From assembly GCA_026387515.1 (NCBI GenBank), contig JAPLLP010000237.1, positions 1 through 5,607 of the forward strand: 5,607 nt of DNA, in the 5' to 3' direction. The DNA comes from Candidatus Omnitrophota bacterium (GTDB taxonomy: Bacteria > Omnitrophota > Koll11 > Gygaellales > Profunditerraquicolaceae). Under the pieces are notes generated by a model that worked only from the letters and a program-made list of their open reading frames with translations, was not told the origin of the DNA and did no database searches. A program made the position numbers and the translations under genes. Positions 1 to 5,607 of this stretch are shown here, one piece after another; within the stretch, counting starts at the first letter, position 1; each line of letters starts with the position of its first letter.

Positions 1-229
1 CATATTTCGCCGGGAGCTTACCCGCCCCGGTTACAACCGCCTCGCCAATTTTTATGGGGCCTGATTTCACGGCCTCATCTTCGATTGATTTGCCGCCTTT
101 TCTCTTGATCGCCCCGGCCACCCCGCCGCCCATAACCAATTTATTATTCGCGGCATTGACAATCGCATCCACTTTTAATTCGGTAATATCGCCCTGCACG
201 ACCTTTATCTCGGTATTGCCTATCTTCAT
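1..229 (-). CDS. Macrodomain (ADP-ribose-binding) protein, 3'-truncated by window edge
   Basis: The first 76 residues of a macrodomain protein are visible and the frame runs off the left edge. Macrodomains bind ADP-ribose, and many remove it from proteins, nucleic acids or O-acetyl-ADP-ribose. Visible hallmarks are [20 protein letters not shown] (residues 10-29, with the adenine-contacting Asp14 and ribose-site Asn25/Asn28) and the glycine-rich loop [14 protein letters not shown] (33-46). [21 protein letters not shown] (56-76) corresponds to the strand before the usual 'VIHAVGP'. The GGGVAGAI loop resembles the Af1521-like class more than the MacroD class, whose loop is typically GGGGVDGAI. 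The start ATG (227-229) lies 23 bases after the protease stop and is preceded by GGAGA 9 bases upstream, so this gene belongs to the same transcript. Roughly 90-100 residues are missing, so I cannot say whether other domains follow. Confidence 0.93.
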   Translation of the reverse strand, partial: MKIGNTEIKVVQGDITELKVDAIVNAANNKLVMGGGVAGAIKRKGGKSIEDEAVKSGPIKIGEAVVTGAGKLPAKY

Positions 230-238
230 TTCACCAGT

Positions 239-243
239 TCTCC
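239..243 (-). promoter_or_regulatory. Shine-Dalgarno site of the macrodomain gene
   Basis: GGAGA on the minus strand, 9 bases before the ATG at 229, in the 23-base gap after the protease stop. It supports the chosen start of the partial macrodomain gene. Confidence 0.65.
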
Positions 244-252
244 GTTTTGTAG

Positions 253-948
253 TTAGTCAGCCGGTTTTTCGATGATCAGCTTGTTATTCTTATGGTCCAC
301 TTTGAAATTGAATCTCTTTAGAAAAGACATACCCAAGAGCCCATCCTGGAATTTGGCGCCTTCCACATTATCCATCATTATGGCCGCTTCAACGTTAGAG
401 GCCGTAATATCTTTTATCCTGACGCTGTTTAAAATTACGTATTTTGCCTTGATCTGTCGGCCATCAGCCACGCTTAAAGTTACGTCACGGTTGATACTAT
501 TTAAATCAATACCCAGCCTGTCGGCAATGCTGCGCTTCAATATGACAAGCGAAGCCCCCGTGTCTAACATCAAAGAAACGTTTACTAAACCATTGAGCTC
601 GCCATCCACCATCATCTCCTGGGCATCTATGGCAAACTCAACCTTTTTCGGGGCCTTTTCGTCTTCGACTTTCCTTTTCTCCTGCTTCTTCTCGCTGTCT
701 CCTTTTTCTTTTTCCCATTGCTTGCGCAAATTAGCCGCTTCCTCAGGAGAACTCTCTTCGATCTTGTCGATCTCGCTTTTCTTATAGCCTATAATACCGC
801 CTATGCATACCTCCAGCTCCACAGTATCATCGGACTGATTCTTGATTAAACCCTGGACCTGACGCCCGTCTTTAAGATATATGGTATCCGCACGGGCCAA
901 GACGCAAGAACCAAAAACGAAAATAAGGGTCAAAAAAAGTATTTTCAT
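253..948 (-). CDS. Exported retropepsin-like aspartic protease with N-terminal SH3-like module
   Basis: This is a 231-residue protein predicted to leave the cytoplasm. Residues 1-20 form a signal peptide with a hydrophobic core ([11 protein letters not shown]) and a type I site after ALA-like ARA (18-20). Residues about 21-64 ([17 protein letters not shown]...) form a small beta-rich, SH3/Sm-like module. Residues 65-102 are a highly charged Glu/Lys-rich linker, likely helical. Residues about 103-228 are a single retropepsin-type aspartic protease domain with the catalytic LMLDTGAS (127-133, Asp129) and the second conserved block [12 protein letters not shown] (202-213). Because one domain supplies one catalytic Asp, an active enzyme would have to be a homodimer, as in other clan AA proteins. 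The substrate is unknown. ATG overlaps the dut stop by 4 bases and has AGGAG 8 bases upstream. A lipoprotein reading using Cys15 is unlikely. Confidence 0.9.
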   Translation of the reverse strand: MKILFLTLIFVFGSCVLARADTIYLKDGRQVQGLIKNQSDDTVELEVCIGGIIGYKKSEIDKIEESSPEEAANLRKQWEKEKGDSEKKQEKRKVEDEKAPKKVEFAIDAQEMMVDGELNGLVNVSLMLDTGASLVILKRSIADRLGIDLNSINRDVTLSVADGRQIKAKYVILNSVRIKDITASNVEAAIMMDNVEGAKFQDGLLGMSFLKRFNFKVDHKNNKLIIEKPAD

Positions 949-1463
949 CTTCCTCTCTCCTGATAGATCCCGTCATAGCCGCGCAAGGTCTCCTGTATGG
1001 ACAAGAAAACCAATTGCGCTACGCGGGCATTCTGCTTAATTCGTAAACCCTTAAGGTTACCAACCACAAGAATAAACTCACCCCTGCCTTTAAACCCGGC
1101 ATCCCAAACCCCATGCTGGGTAAATGCCCCCATCCTCAATAACGAGGTGCGCGAAAAACAAATAGCGGTCAGATTCTTGGCTAAGTTAACGGTCTCATTA
1201 GTTTTAACCTTATAACAACCGGCCTCAAGATCCCACCAGCCGAATTTGTCCTCCTGCTTCTCCTTCCGGGGCAATATCTCTTTGCCAACAGGTATAACCC
1301 GCTCCTTATTAGAAAAATCAAGTTCTCCTTTTGTATCAAATTCATAGATGTTAGCCACGGTCAAATCCAGGCCGTTAGGAGTAAGCTGGATTTCAAGGTC
1401 AATATACCCCTCGACCAACTTATCTTTCTTAATTAATTTCGCGATCTCTTCGCGATTAAGCAT
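945..1463 (-). CDS. dut: dUTP nucleotidohydrolase, archaeal-type (Dcd/Dut superfamily)
   Basis: This 172-residue protein belongs to the dCTP deaminase/dUTPase fold, and the best reading is a dUTPase that hydrolyses dUTP to dUMP and keeps uracil out of DNA. Family blocks, in order, are LTPNGLDLTVANIYEF (27-42), CYKVKTNETV (83-92), FSRTSLLRMGAF (103-114), VWDAGFKGRGEF (119-130), NARVAQLVF (145-153) and the C-terminal YDGIYQ (163-168). The 'PNGxDLT', 'VWDAGYxGRGE' and 'ARIAQLV' wording matches the archaeal deoxyuridine triphosphatase group, well known in haloarchaea. At the place of the deaminase catalytic Glu (E. coli Dcd Glu138) this protein has a hydrophobic residue (Ile131 or Val133 depending on alignment). 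That argues against dCTP deamination. ATG 1463 has AAGG 8 bases upstream and follows the Nth-like stop by 25 bases. The stop overlaps the protease start as ATGA. A dCTP deaminase annotation is the main alternative. Confidence 0.88.
   Translation of the reverse strand: MLNREEIAKLIKKDKLVEGYIDLEIQLTPNGLDLTVANIYEFDTKGELDFSNKERVIPVGKEILPRKEKQEDKFGWWDLEAGCYKVKTNETVNLAKNLTAICFSRTSLLRMGAFTQHGVWDAGFKGRGEFILVVGNLKGLRIKQNARVAQLVFLSIQETLRGYDGIYQERGR
957..961 (-). promoter_or_regulatory. Shine-Dalgarno site of the aspartic protease gene
   Basis: AGGAG on the minus strand, 8 bases before the ATG at 948. It is embedded in the last codons of dut, so ribosomes terminating dut translation sit on it. This supports coupling through the ATGA overlap. 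Confidence 0.75.
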
Positions 1464-1471
1464 ATATTTTA

Positions 1472-1475
1472 CCTT
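1472..1475 (-). promoter_or_regulatory. Shine-Dalgarno site of dut
   Basis: AAGG on the minus strand, 8 bases before the ATG at 1463. It sits in the 25-base gap after the Nth-like gene, so dut can initiate independently of that damaged gene. Confidence 0.6.
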
Positions 1476-1488
1476 TTAGCGCCAGCGG

Positions 1489-1893
1489 TTAACGCCACCG
1501 CGTTACGCCTACCCGCTCGCACAATTTTATCACTGCGCAACGGCGCACGCAGATATTCTGGCCAAAAGTCACCAGTATAGTGTTTAATTCTATCCAGTTC
1601 TTCCTGGGGAAGATCTCCTTAAGCGCCTCTTCGGTCTCCTCGGGGGCCTTGGTCTTTATCCAACCCAGACGATTAGAAATGGAGAGGCCCAACATTTTCC
1701 GCGGCGTATCCGCTTCTTTAAATAAGCGCGCGCTCGCCTCACCCGTAGTTTTATCCTTAGTCCTTAGGCTCAAAATACAGGAAACCAAAACCTGATAAGG
1801 ACCTTTATTCTGCGAAACAATGGTAACTATGGGGACCGTAAAATGCGCGGTCTGCTTTTCAATTAATTTTAATGTTTTTAGAAACCTATTCAC
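1489..1893 (-). CDS. Internally deleted endonuclease III homologue, probably catalytically dead
   Basis: Both ends match endonuclease III, the DNA glycosylase/AP lyase for oxidised pyrimidines, but the middle is absent. The N-terminal part has [16 protein letters not shown] (residues 32-47) and [11 protein letters not shown] (61-71). It then runs directly into [20 protein letters not shown] (72-91), which normally follows the catalytic aspartate. By eye against E. coli Nth, residues about 69-143 are missing, including the helix-hairpin-helix, Lys120 and Asp138. Near the C-terminus the usual Cys-x6-Cys-x2-Cys-x5-Cys cluster is reduced to Cys115-x3-Cys119-x5-Cys125. The length is 134 residues against about 210-215. 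Both gaps keep the frame. Start: only TTG at 1905 and GTG at 1893 are available after an in-frame stop. GTG has a nearby AGG and an 8-base overlap with the upstream gene, so I prefer it. It could be a decaying pseudogene, a remodelled non-catalytic protein, or an assembly artefact. Confidence 0.85.
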   Translation of the reverse strand: MNRFLKTLKLIEKQTAHFTVPIVTIVSQNKGPYQVLVSCILSLRTKDKTTGEASARLFKEADTPRKMLGLSISNRLGWIKTKAPEETEEALKEIFPRKNWIELNTILVTFGQNICVRRCAVIKLCERVGVTRWR

Positions 1894-3346
1894 CCGACCT
1901 GTCAAACTTACGCATCAGCCCCTTAGCGGCCTTAAGCCCCTCGGCCTTTGACTTAAATTTACCAATAGCCTGCAGCTCTTCTAATTCACTTAATAATCTT
2001 CCCAATAGAGGCGAAGGCTTAACTTTAAGTTTCTTTATAAGGTCATCTCCATTAACCAGGCGCGGTATCTTTTTCTCTCGGCTTTTACGGAAATATTCCC
2101 TGATCAATGAAGCCACCACTTTCTCGTGCATGATACGCGACGCCCTGGTAGTAAGCGGGCCTAGCGTAGAACGCTGGTCAGCCAGAGAAAGCAGCAGAAT
2201 GCTCACTGCCTCGCGCCCTGCGTCGCGGAAAAACCTGAATTTGGCGCGGGAGGTGGGATTTTGGGTATCGCCGAGGTACCCCGGCCTTAGATGCCAGAAA
2301 ACCATTTTATTCAGGGCTTGCAGTTCATCGTTTGACAACTTTAGGCGCCGCGCGATTATATCGGTTAGCTTTGCCCCTATGCGCTCATGGCCGTAAAATT
2401 TGATCTTGCCTCCCTTGCGGCGCCGCGCGGCAGGCTTGCCGATATCGTGCAATAACGCAGCAAGCTTCATCAGGGCAAACCTCTGCCTCGCCCCTGAAAT
2501 AACCTCGCGCAAGTAACTATTCATGCCTTCGCCCTTGGCCTTGTCTTGGATCAACATCTCTAGCTGCCTGAGCGTTTCCAGGCTGTGCCTAAAAACATCC
2601 AGATGATGATAAGGCCCCTGCTTTACCCCGCGCATAACCTCTATCTCAGGTATGATTAATTTCAAAATACCCAAGCTGTCAAACCTTTGAAAAAGAAGGT
2701 ACGCACAATCGCAATGCATGATCTTGAACAACTCATCGCGGATACGCTCTTCTGACACCGAGTTGAGTTTTTGGCGTTTTTCTTTTATAAGGCCCAAGGT
2801 CTTTTTGTCAATCTCAAAACCCAAAACGCAAGACAGGCTAAAGGCGCGCAATATCCTTAGGGGATCGTCGTCGAAAGCCCGTTCGCTTGCCATACTGATA
2901 TTCTTTTTATCTAAGTCCTTCCTTGCACCATTAAAATCAATCAAAAATAAAGCAGGATCTTTGGCCGATACGGCAGCCTCTAAATCCAGGGCCAGGGTAT
3001 TGATGGTGAAGTCGCGCTTGCCCAGGTCATCTTTTAGGCTCGGCCCCCGAAAATCCGTAAAATCAAAGGTATAAATCCTGTCTCGGTCTTTTTTCACCAA
3101 ACGGCAGGACCCGTTCTCTTTATCCAGGACCACGAACCCTGCTCGCTCGGCCCTGGCTAAAGCCCTGGCAAAAGAGATAGCCCCGTCTTTTATACAAAAA
3201 TCTATATCGATAGGTTCTTTGCGGCGCTTGAGCAACGCATCGCGCAATACCCCGCCGACCAGATAGAGCCGCACCTTCCGGCTCTTGGCAAACTTTAATA
3301 TTGCCTTAAGGCAGGAGATTATTTCTGGAGTAAAAAAGACAGGCAT
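1886..3346 (-). CDS. cca: Class II tRNA nucleotidyltransferase (CCA-adding type) with HD domain
   Basis: This is a member of the CCA-adding / poly(A) polymerase family, which builds or repairs the 3' CCA end of tRNAs without a nucleic acid template. It has 486 residues. The N-terminal nucleotidyltransferase domain shows LVGGVLRD (29-36), the metal-binding DxD pair Asp47 and Asp49 in IDIDF, and [12 protein letters not shown] (109-120). The neck region carries [10 protein letters not shown] (160-169) and [12 protein letters not shown] (199-210). An HD phosphohydrolase domain follows, with His254, LLHDIGKP (His300-Asp301), His320, His352 and Asp390 as probable metal ligands. A typical basic C-terminus ([24 protein letters not shown]...) ends the protein. 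The HD domain argues for the tRNA-repair type rather than a PcnB poly(A) polymerase. A partial CC-adding or A-adding specificity cannot be excluded from sequence alone. The ATG at 3346 lies 19 bases after the BFN stop and has no obvious Shine-Dalgarno sequence. Confidence 0.92.
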   Translation of the reverse strand: MPVFFTPEIISCLKAILKFAKSRKVRLYLVGGVLRDALLKRRKEPIDIDFCIKDGAISFARALARAERAGFVVLDKENGSCRLVKKDRDRIYTFDFTDFRGPSLKDDLGKRDFTINTLALDLEAAVSAKDPALFLIDFNGARKDLDKKNISMASERAFDDDPLRILRAFSLSCVLGFEIDKKTLGLIKEKRQKLNSVSEERIRDELFKIMHCDCAYLLFQRFDSLGILKLIIPEIEVMRGVKQGPYHHLDVFRHSLETLRQLEMLIQDKAKGEGMNSYLREVISGARQRFALMKLAALLHDIGKPAARRRKGGKIKFYGHERIGAKLTDIIARRLKLSNDELQALNKMVFWHLRPGYLGDTQNPTSRAKFRFFRDAGREAVSILLLSLADQRSTLGPLTTRASRIMHEKVVASLIREYFRKSREKKIPRLVNGDDLIKKLKVKPSPLLGRLLSELEELQAIGKFKSKAEGLKAAKGLMRKFDRSGE

Positions 3347-3365
3347 ACAATTTGAAAAAAGCGGA

Positions 3366-3776
3366 TTATTTACCGTTATTAAAAACTTCTGATTTTTTTA
3401 TGATATCATCCTCGACAAAGATGGGAGCATGCGCCCTGACCGCCAGGGCTATACTATCCGACGGACGGGCATCGATGATCTTGGATTCGCCGGTATTCGT
3501 TTTGAGCACGATCTTGGCATGAAAGGTATTCTCTTGTAACTTATCGATAATCACGCGGTCGATAGTGGCGCTTAAGTTTTCAATCGCCGCGTAGAGTAAA
3601 TCGTGGGTCAAGGGCCTGGGCGGAGTAAAACCGCTTATCTTCAATTTTATAGCCGATGCCTCGGCAAGACCGATTACAATAGGCAGTATCCTGGTGCCAT
3701 TTTTTTCTTTTAGGACAATAAGCTGATCATGCCTTTTCTCATCAATGACTATTTTGCTTAGTTCCATCTCAACCAT
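3366..3776 (-). CDS. Bifunctional nuclease (BFN/DUF151) domain protein
   Basis: This is a 136-residue protein consisting almost entirely of the BFN domain (PF02577, DUF151). Homologues have been described with DNase and RNase activity, but the cellular role in most bacteria is unsettled. Recognisable blocks, in order, are LPIVIGLAEASAI (31-43), PPRPLTHDLL (52-61), TFHAKIVL (84-91) and the family hallmark IDARPSDSIALAVR (101-114), followed by PIFVEDDII. The domain looks complete and no key block is missing. Start choice: ATG at 3776 has AGGAG 8 bases upstream, which favours it over the second ATG at 3765-3767 (MVEMEL). The first start overlaps the nrdR stop by 8 bases. It is followed after 19 bases by the tRNA nucleotidyltransferase gene, a neighbour that would suit an RNA-related role, but this is inference. 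Confidence 0.93.
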   Translation of the reverse strand: MVEMELSKIVIDEKRHDQLIVLKEKNGTRILPIVIGLAEASAIKLKISGFTPPRPLTHDLLYAAIENLSATIDRVIIDKLQENTFHAKIVLKTNTGESKIIDARPSDSIALAVRAHAPIFVEDDIIKKSEVFNNGK

Positions 3777-4263
3777 GCCGGTTTCTCCTTTGTTTTTTCC
3801 TCTTCGGCTTTTCTTTGTTCAGCATAACTTTAAGCTCTTCCATGAACTGCCCCACGTCTTTAAATTGACGGTAGACCGAGGCAAAACGCACGTAGGCAAC
3901 GTCATCGATTTTTTTAAGCCTCTCCATTACTAATTCGCCTATGCGCGAAGCCAAGACCTCCCGGTCCGGCTTTTTCTGGATAGCCCGCTCAACCTGAATT
4001 ACAATATCTTCCATCTTCTCGATACCGATAGACCTTTTTTCGCAGGCCTTGATGATACCGGAGAGGACCTTCTTGCGATCAAAGGCTTCGCGCCGGCCGT
4101 CTTTTTTGATCACCATAAGTGAAACCTGCTCCACGTATTCGTAAGTGGTGAAGCGCTTGCCGCAGCCCAGGCATTCGCGCCTGCGCCGTACCGCAGAACT
4201 TTCTGCCGTGGCGCGCGAATCAACTACCTTGTCTTCCCCGTAACTACAGAAAGGACATTTCAT
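3769..4263 (-). CDS. nrdR: Transcriptional repressor NrdR
   Basis: NrdR is the nucleotide-sensing repressor of ribonucleotide reductase genes. It binds NrdR boxes at nrd promoters, with ATP/dATP read by an ATP-cone. The protein has 164 residues. A zinc ribbon is formed by Cys3, Cys6, Cys31 and Cys34, with the family signature DSR at 15-17 and AVRRRREC and RFTTYE nearby. The ATP-cone spans roughly residues 48-138 ([20 protein letters not shown] near its start, [11 protein letters not shown] near its end). The C-terminus carries an additional strongly basic tail (about 149-164), slightly longer than in many homologues. The start ATG overlaps the dCMP deaminase stop as ATGA and is preceded by AAGGA 7 bases upstream. 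The stop lies inside the start region of the BFN gene (8-base overlap). Its place next to glyA and dCMP deaminase fits a deoxynucleotide supply cluster. No NrdR box was recognised in this window; its targets are presumably elsewhere. Confidence 0.97.
   Translation of the reverse strand: MKCPFCSYGEDKVVDSRATAESSAVRRRRECLGCGKRFTTYEYVEQVSLMVIKKDGRREAFDRKKVLSGIIKACEKRSIGIEKMEDIVIQVERAIQKKPDREVLASRIGELVMERLKKIDDVAYVRFASVYRQFKDVGQFMEELKVMLNKEKPKRKKQRRNRHG
3785..3789 (-). promoter_or_regulatory. Shine-Dalgarno site of the BFN gene
   Basis: AGGAG on the minus strand, 8 bases upstream of the ATG at 3776. It lies inside the 3' end of nrdR and decides the start in favour of the first of two closely spaced ATGs. 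Confidence 0.75.
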
Positions 4264-4724
4264 TTTTTCTTCCTTATTTTGACTTTCGCTTCCCTTAAAA
4301 AATCAACGGCCATCTCGTCCGGATAGCCATCGCCCACGACGATCTCTTTTATCCCCGCATTGATAACCATCTTGGCGCAGATAGAGCAAGGCTGATTGGT
4401 GATGTAAAGGACGCTGTCTTTGGTGCTCACCCCGTGAAGTGCCGCCTGCAAGATAACGTTCTGTTCGGCATGCAATCCCCGGCAGAGCTCATGGCGCTGG
4501 CCGGAAGGGATATGCAATTTCTCCCTTATGCAAAAGTCGCTTGAGCAATGCTCCAGGCCCGAAGGCGCTCCGTTATATCCTGTGGCCAAAATCTTTTTGT
4601 CTCTGACCAAGACCGCCCCTACCCTGCGGCGGATACAGGTCGCCCTTTTGGAGACTAATACCGCGACTTCCAAGAAATATTCATCCCAGCTCGGACGCTT
4701 AAAGGGCTGCTTTTTCTTTTTCAT
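4260..4724 (-). CDS. comEB: dCMP deaminase family protein (ComEB type)
   Basis: This is a zinc-dependent deaminase, most likely converting dCMP to dUMP for thymidylate synthesis. Its 154 residues match the usual family length. The zinc and catalytic signature is complete: HAE at residues 85-87 in [10 protein letters not shown] (His zinc ligand, Glu proton shuttle) and PCSIC at 112-116 (Cys113 and Cys116 zinc ligands). The N-terminal part, with [20 protein letters not shown] (35-54), is also typical of dCMP rather than cytidine or tRNA deaminases. The N-terminus is Lys-rich ([10 protein letters not shown]). The start ATG overlaps the glyA stop by 4 bases with only a weak purine-rich Shine-Dalgarno, so it probably relies on reinitiation. 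Its stop overlaps the nrdR start in the same way. Together with the downstream dUTPase it gives this operon two routes to dUMP. The ComE name is historical; a role in competence is not implied. Confidence 0.94.
   Translation of the reverse strand: MKKKKQPFKRPSWDEYFLEVAVLVSKRATCIRRRVGAVLVRDKKILATGYNGAPSGLEHCSSDFCIREKLHIPSGQRHELCRGLHAEQNVILQAALHGVSTKDSVLYITNQPCSICAKMVINAGIKEIVVGDGYPDEMAVDFLREAKVKIRKKK
4271..4275 (-). promoter_or_regulatory. Shine-Dalgarno site of nrdR
   Basis: AAGGA on the minus strand, 7 bases before the nrdR ATG at 4263. It lies within the final codons of the dCMP deaminase gene and gives nrdR its own initiation signal besides the ATGA overlap. Confidence 0.65.
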
Positions 4725-5607
4725 CTTTTCTTAAGTAGCTCCGGATAAAGAGGGAAACCTTTGGTCAATTTTAAGACTTTCTCTTTTATCTCCGACAGTT
4801 TCTTGGCATCTGCCCGCGTTAAAATCGCCTCGTCTATAAACTGGGCTACTTTACGCATCTGGGGCTCTTTCATCCCTCGGGTAGTGACCGCGGGGGTACC
4901 CAGGCGGATCCCGCTGGTTACGGCCGGGCTTTGCGGATCAAAAGGGATAAGATTTTTATTCACCGTAATATTAACCTCTTCTAATACGCTCGAGGCCTCG
5001 GCGCCGCTTATTTGTTTTTTAGTCAAATCTACCAGCATAAGATGGGTATCTGTGCCGCCGGAGACTATCCTAAAACCCTTGCTGTTTAGAGTTTCGGCGA
5101 GTTCCCTGGAGTTAGCTACTACCTGAAGCTGATATTTTTTGAACTCCGGGGTCAAGGCCTGGCGAAAAGCCACTGCCTTGGCGGCAATTACGTGCATCAG
5201 CGGCCCGCCCTGGATCCCGGGGAATATCTGAGAATCTATTTTCCTGGCAAATTCTTTTTTACAGATAATGAAACCTCCCCTCGGGCCGCGCAAAGTCTTA
5301 TGCGTAGTGGAACTGACAAATTCCGCGTAAGGGACAGGCGAAGGATGGACCCCTGCAGCCACTAACCCGGCGATATGGGCCATATCCACAAATAGATAAG
5401 CGCCTACCGCGTCGGAGATCTCCCGAAACTTCTTGAAATCAATCTCTCTTGGGTAGGCCGAGGCCCCGGCAAGGATCATCTTTGGCCGATGCAGTTTAGC
5501 CAAAGATAAAATATTATCGTAATCTAGCGTCTCGGTCTTGGAATTTACCCCGTATCCTACCACATGAAAGAGCGAACCGGAAAAATTGTGGGGATGTCCG
5601 TGGCTAA
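4721..5607 (-). CDS. glyA: Serine hydroxymethyltransferase, 5'-truncated by window edge
   Basis: This PLP enzyme converts serine and tetrahydrofolate to glycine and 5,10-methylene-tetrahydrofolate in the cytoplasm, feeding one-carbon units to thymidylate and purine synthesis. The frame is open to the right edge, and 294 residues are visible. It begins with [13 protein letters not shown], which matches the family's 'GHxVNFSG' segment. The PLP-binding aspartate lies in [11 protein letters not shown] (visible residue 74) and the Schiff-base lysine in [13 protein letters not shown] (visible residue 103, codon 5297-5299). The spacing between them, 29 residues, equals that of E. coli D200 and K229. 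The carboxylate-binding arginine lies in [14 protein letters not shown] (about visible residue 234). Compared with a usual length near 415-420, about 125 N-terminal residues lie outside the window. The stop overlaps the next start as ATGA, implying translational coupling to the dCMP deaminase. Identity is very secure. Confidence 0.97.
   Translation of the reverse strand, partial: SHGHPHNFSGSLFHVVGYGVNSKTETLDYDNILSLAKLHRPKMILAGASAYPREIDFKKFREISDAVGAYLFVDMAHIAGLVAAGVHPSPVPYAEFVSSTTHKTLRGPRGGFIICKKEFARKIDSQIFPGIQGGPLMHVIAAKAVAFRQALTPEFKKYQLQVVANSRELAETLNSKGFRIVSGGTDTHLMLVDLTKKQISGAEASSVLEEVNITVNKNLIPFDPQSPAVTSGIRLGTPAVTTRGMKEPQMRKVAQFIDEAILTRADAKKLSEIKEKVLKLTKGFPLYPELLKKR

Larger units (their letters stand above)
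1..5607 (-). other. Single co-directional operon segment
   Basis: All nine genes lie on the minus strand. Junctions, from right to left, are ATGA overlap (glyA/dCMP deaminase), ATGA overlap (deaminase/nrdR), 8-base overlap (nrdR/BFN), 19-base gap (BFN/cca), 8-base overlap (cca/Nth-like), 25-base gap (Nth-like/dut), ATGA overlap (dut/protease) and 23-base gap (protease/macrodomain). No gap could hold a normal promoter plus leader, and no hairpin followed by a U-tract is visible. Cotranscription is therefore inferred; internal promoters inside coding sequence cannot be excluded. The operon's promoter and terminator both lie outside the window. Confidence 0.8.

Noticed and set aside
272..787. 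171-codon open frame on the plus strand opposite the aspartic protease gene
   Set aside because: It is the antisense shadow of a gene with clear signal peptide and protease motifs. The translation is Ser/Leu/Phe-rich without a recognisable domain and has no convincing ribosome-binding site.
889..948. Lipoprotein signal using Cys15 of the aspartic protease
   Set aside because: The residues before Cys15 (FGS) are a poor lipobox, and a good type I cleavage site (ARA before Asp21) follows.
1485..1501. Small hairpin (5-bp stem GCGGT/ACCGC, 7-base loop) over the stop codon of the Nth-like gene
   Set aside because: The stem is too short and no U-tract follows on the minus strand, so a terminator is not supported. 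It may be chance.
1489..1893. Frameshift explanation for the short Nth-like gene
   Set aside because: Both conserved halves are in one continuous frame and the missing segment is not found in other frames nearby. A deletion or misassembly fits, not a frameshift.
1872..2396. 174-codon open frame on the plus strand opposite the 3' part of cca
   Set aside because: It is an antisense shadow of the conserved nucleotidyltransferase gene, and no family motif is visible in its translation.
5561..5563. GTG as a possible start of glyA
   Set aside because: The frame continues upstream to the window edge and encodes conserved glyA residues ([11 protein letters not shown]), so this GTG is an internal valine codon.
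1..5607. Mobile elements, CRISPR arrays, tRNA or rRNA genes, riboswitches
   Set aside because: Coding sequence fills nearly the whole window, and I saw no repeats, transposase motifs or RNA-like structures outside genes.

Overview
The window is a single bacterial block read entirely from the minus strand. Nine protein-coding genes are packed with overlaps or gaps of at most 25 bases, and there is no intergenic stretch long enough for a promoter or terminator. The genes therefore look like part of one long polycistronic operon that enters at the right edge and leaves at the left edge. In transcription order they are: serine hydroxymethyltransferase glyA (5' end cut off), a dCMP deaminase of the ComEB type, the NrdR repressor, a bifunctional-nuclease (BFN/DUF151) protein, an HD-containing class II tRNA nucleotidyltransferase, a shortened endonuclease III, a dUTPase of the archaeal-type Dcd/Dut fold, an exported retropepsin-like aspartic protease, and a macrodomain protein (3' end cut off).

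The first half (5607 to about 3366) is the well-known glyA / dCMP deaminase / nrdR order, extended by BFN. ATGA or 8-base overlaps couple these genes. The middle (3346 to about 1489) holds the tRNA 3'-end enzyme and the Nth-like gene. The last part (1463 to 1) holds dut, then the exported protease coupled to it by ATGA, then the macrodomain protein.

Several genes share a deoxynucleotide theme. GlyA supplies methylene-tetrahydrofolate, dCMP deaminase and dUTPase both make dUMP (the other thymidylate synthase substrate), and NrdR senses nucleotides to control ribonucleotide reductase. The rest of the operon concerns RNA maturation, DNA repair, envelope proteolysis and ADP-ribose chemistry.

The organism is a bacterium, since NrdR, a bacterial-type signal peptide and Shine-Dalgarno sites are present. 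Middling GC, Lys-rich proteins, the archaeal-type dUTPase and an exported protein with a 'xxIxLKDGRxxxGxI' N-terminal module suggest an uncultivated lineage such as Omnitrophota or a relative. That placement is inference only.

The most unusual observation is the Nth gene. The reading frame is open and its flanks are well conserved, but about 75 central residues are missing, including the helix-hairpin-helix, the catalytic Lys and the catalytic Asp. A second small in-frame gap removes one of the four iron-sulfur cysteines. I see no mobile elements, RNA genes, CRISPR arrays or clearly novel multi-gene system.
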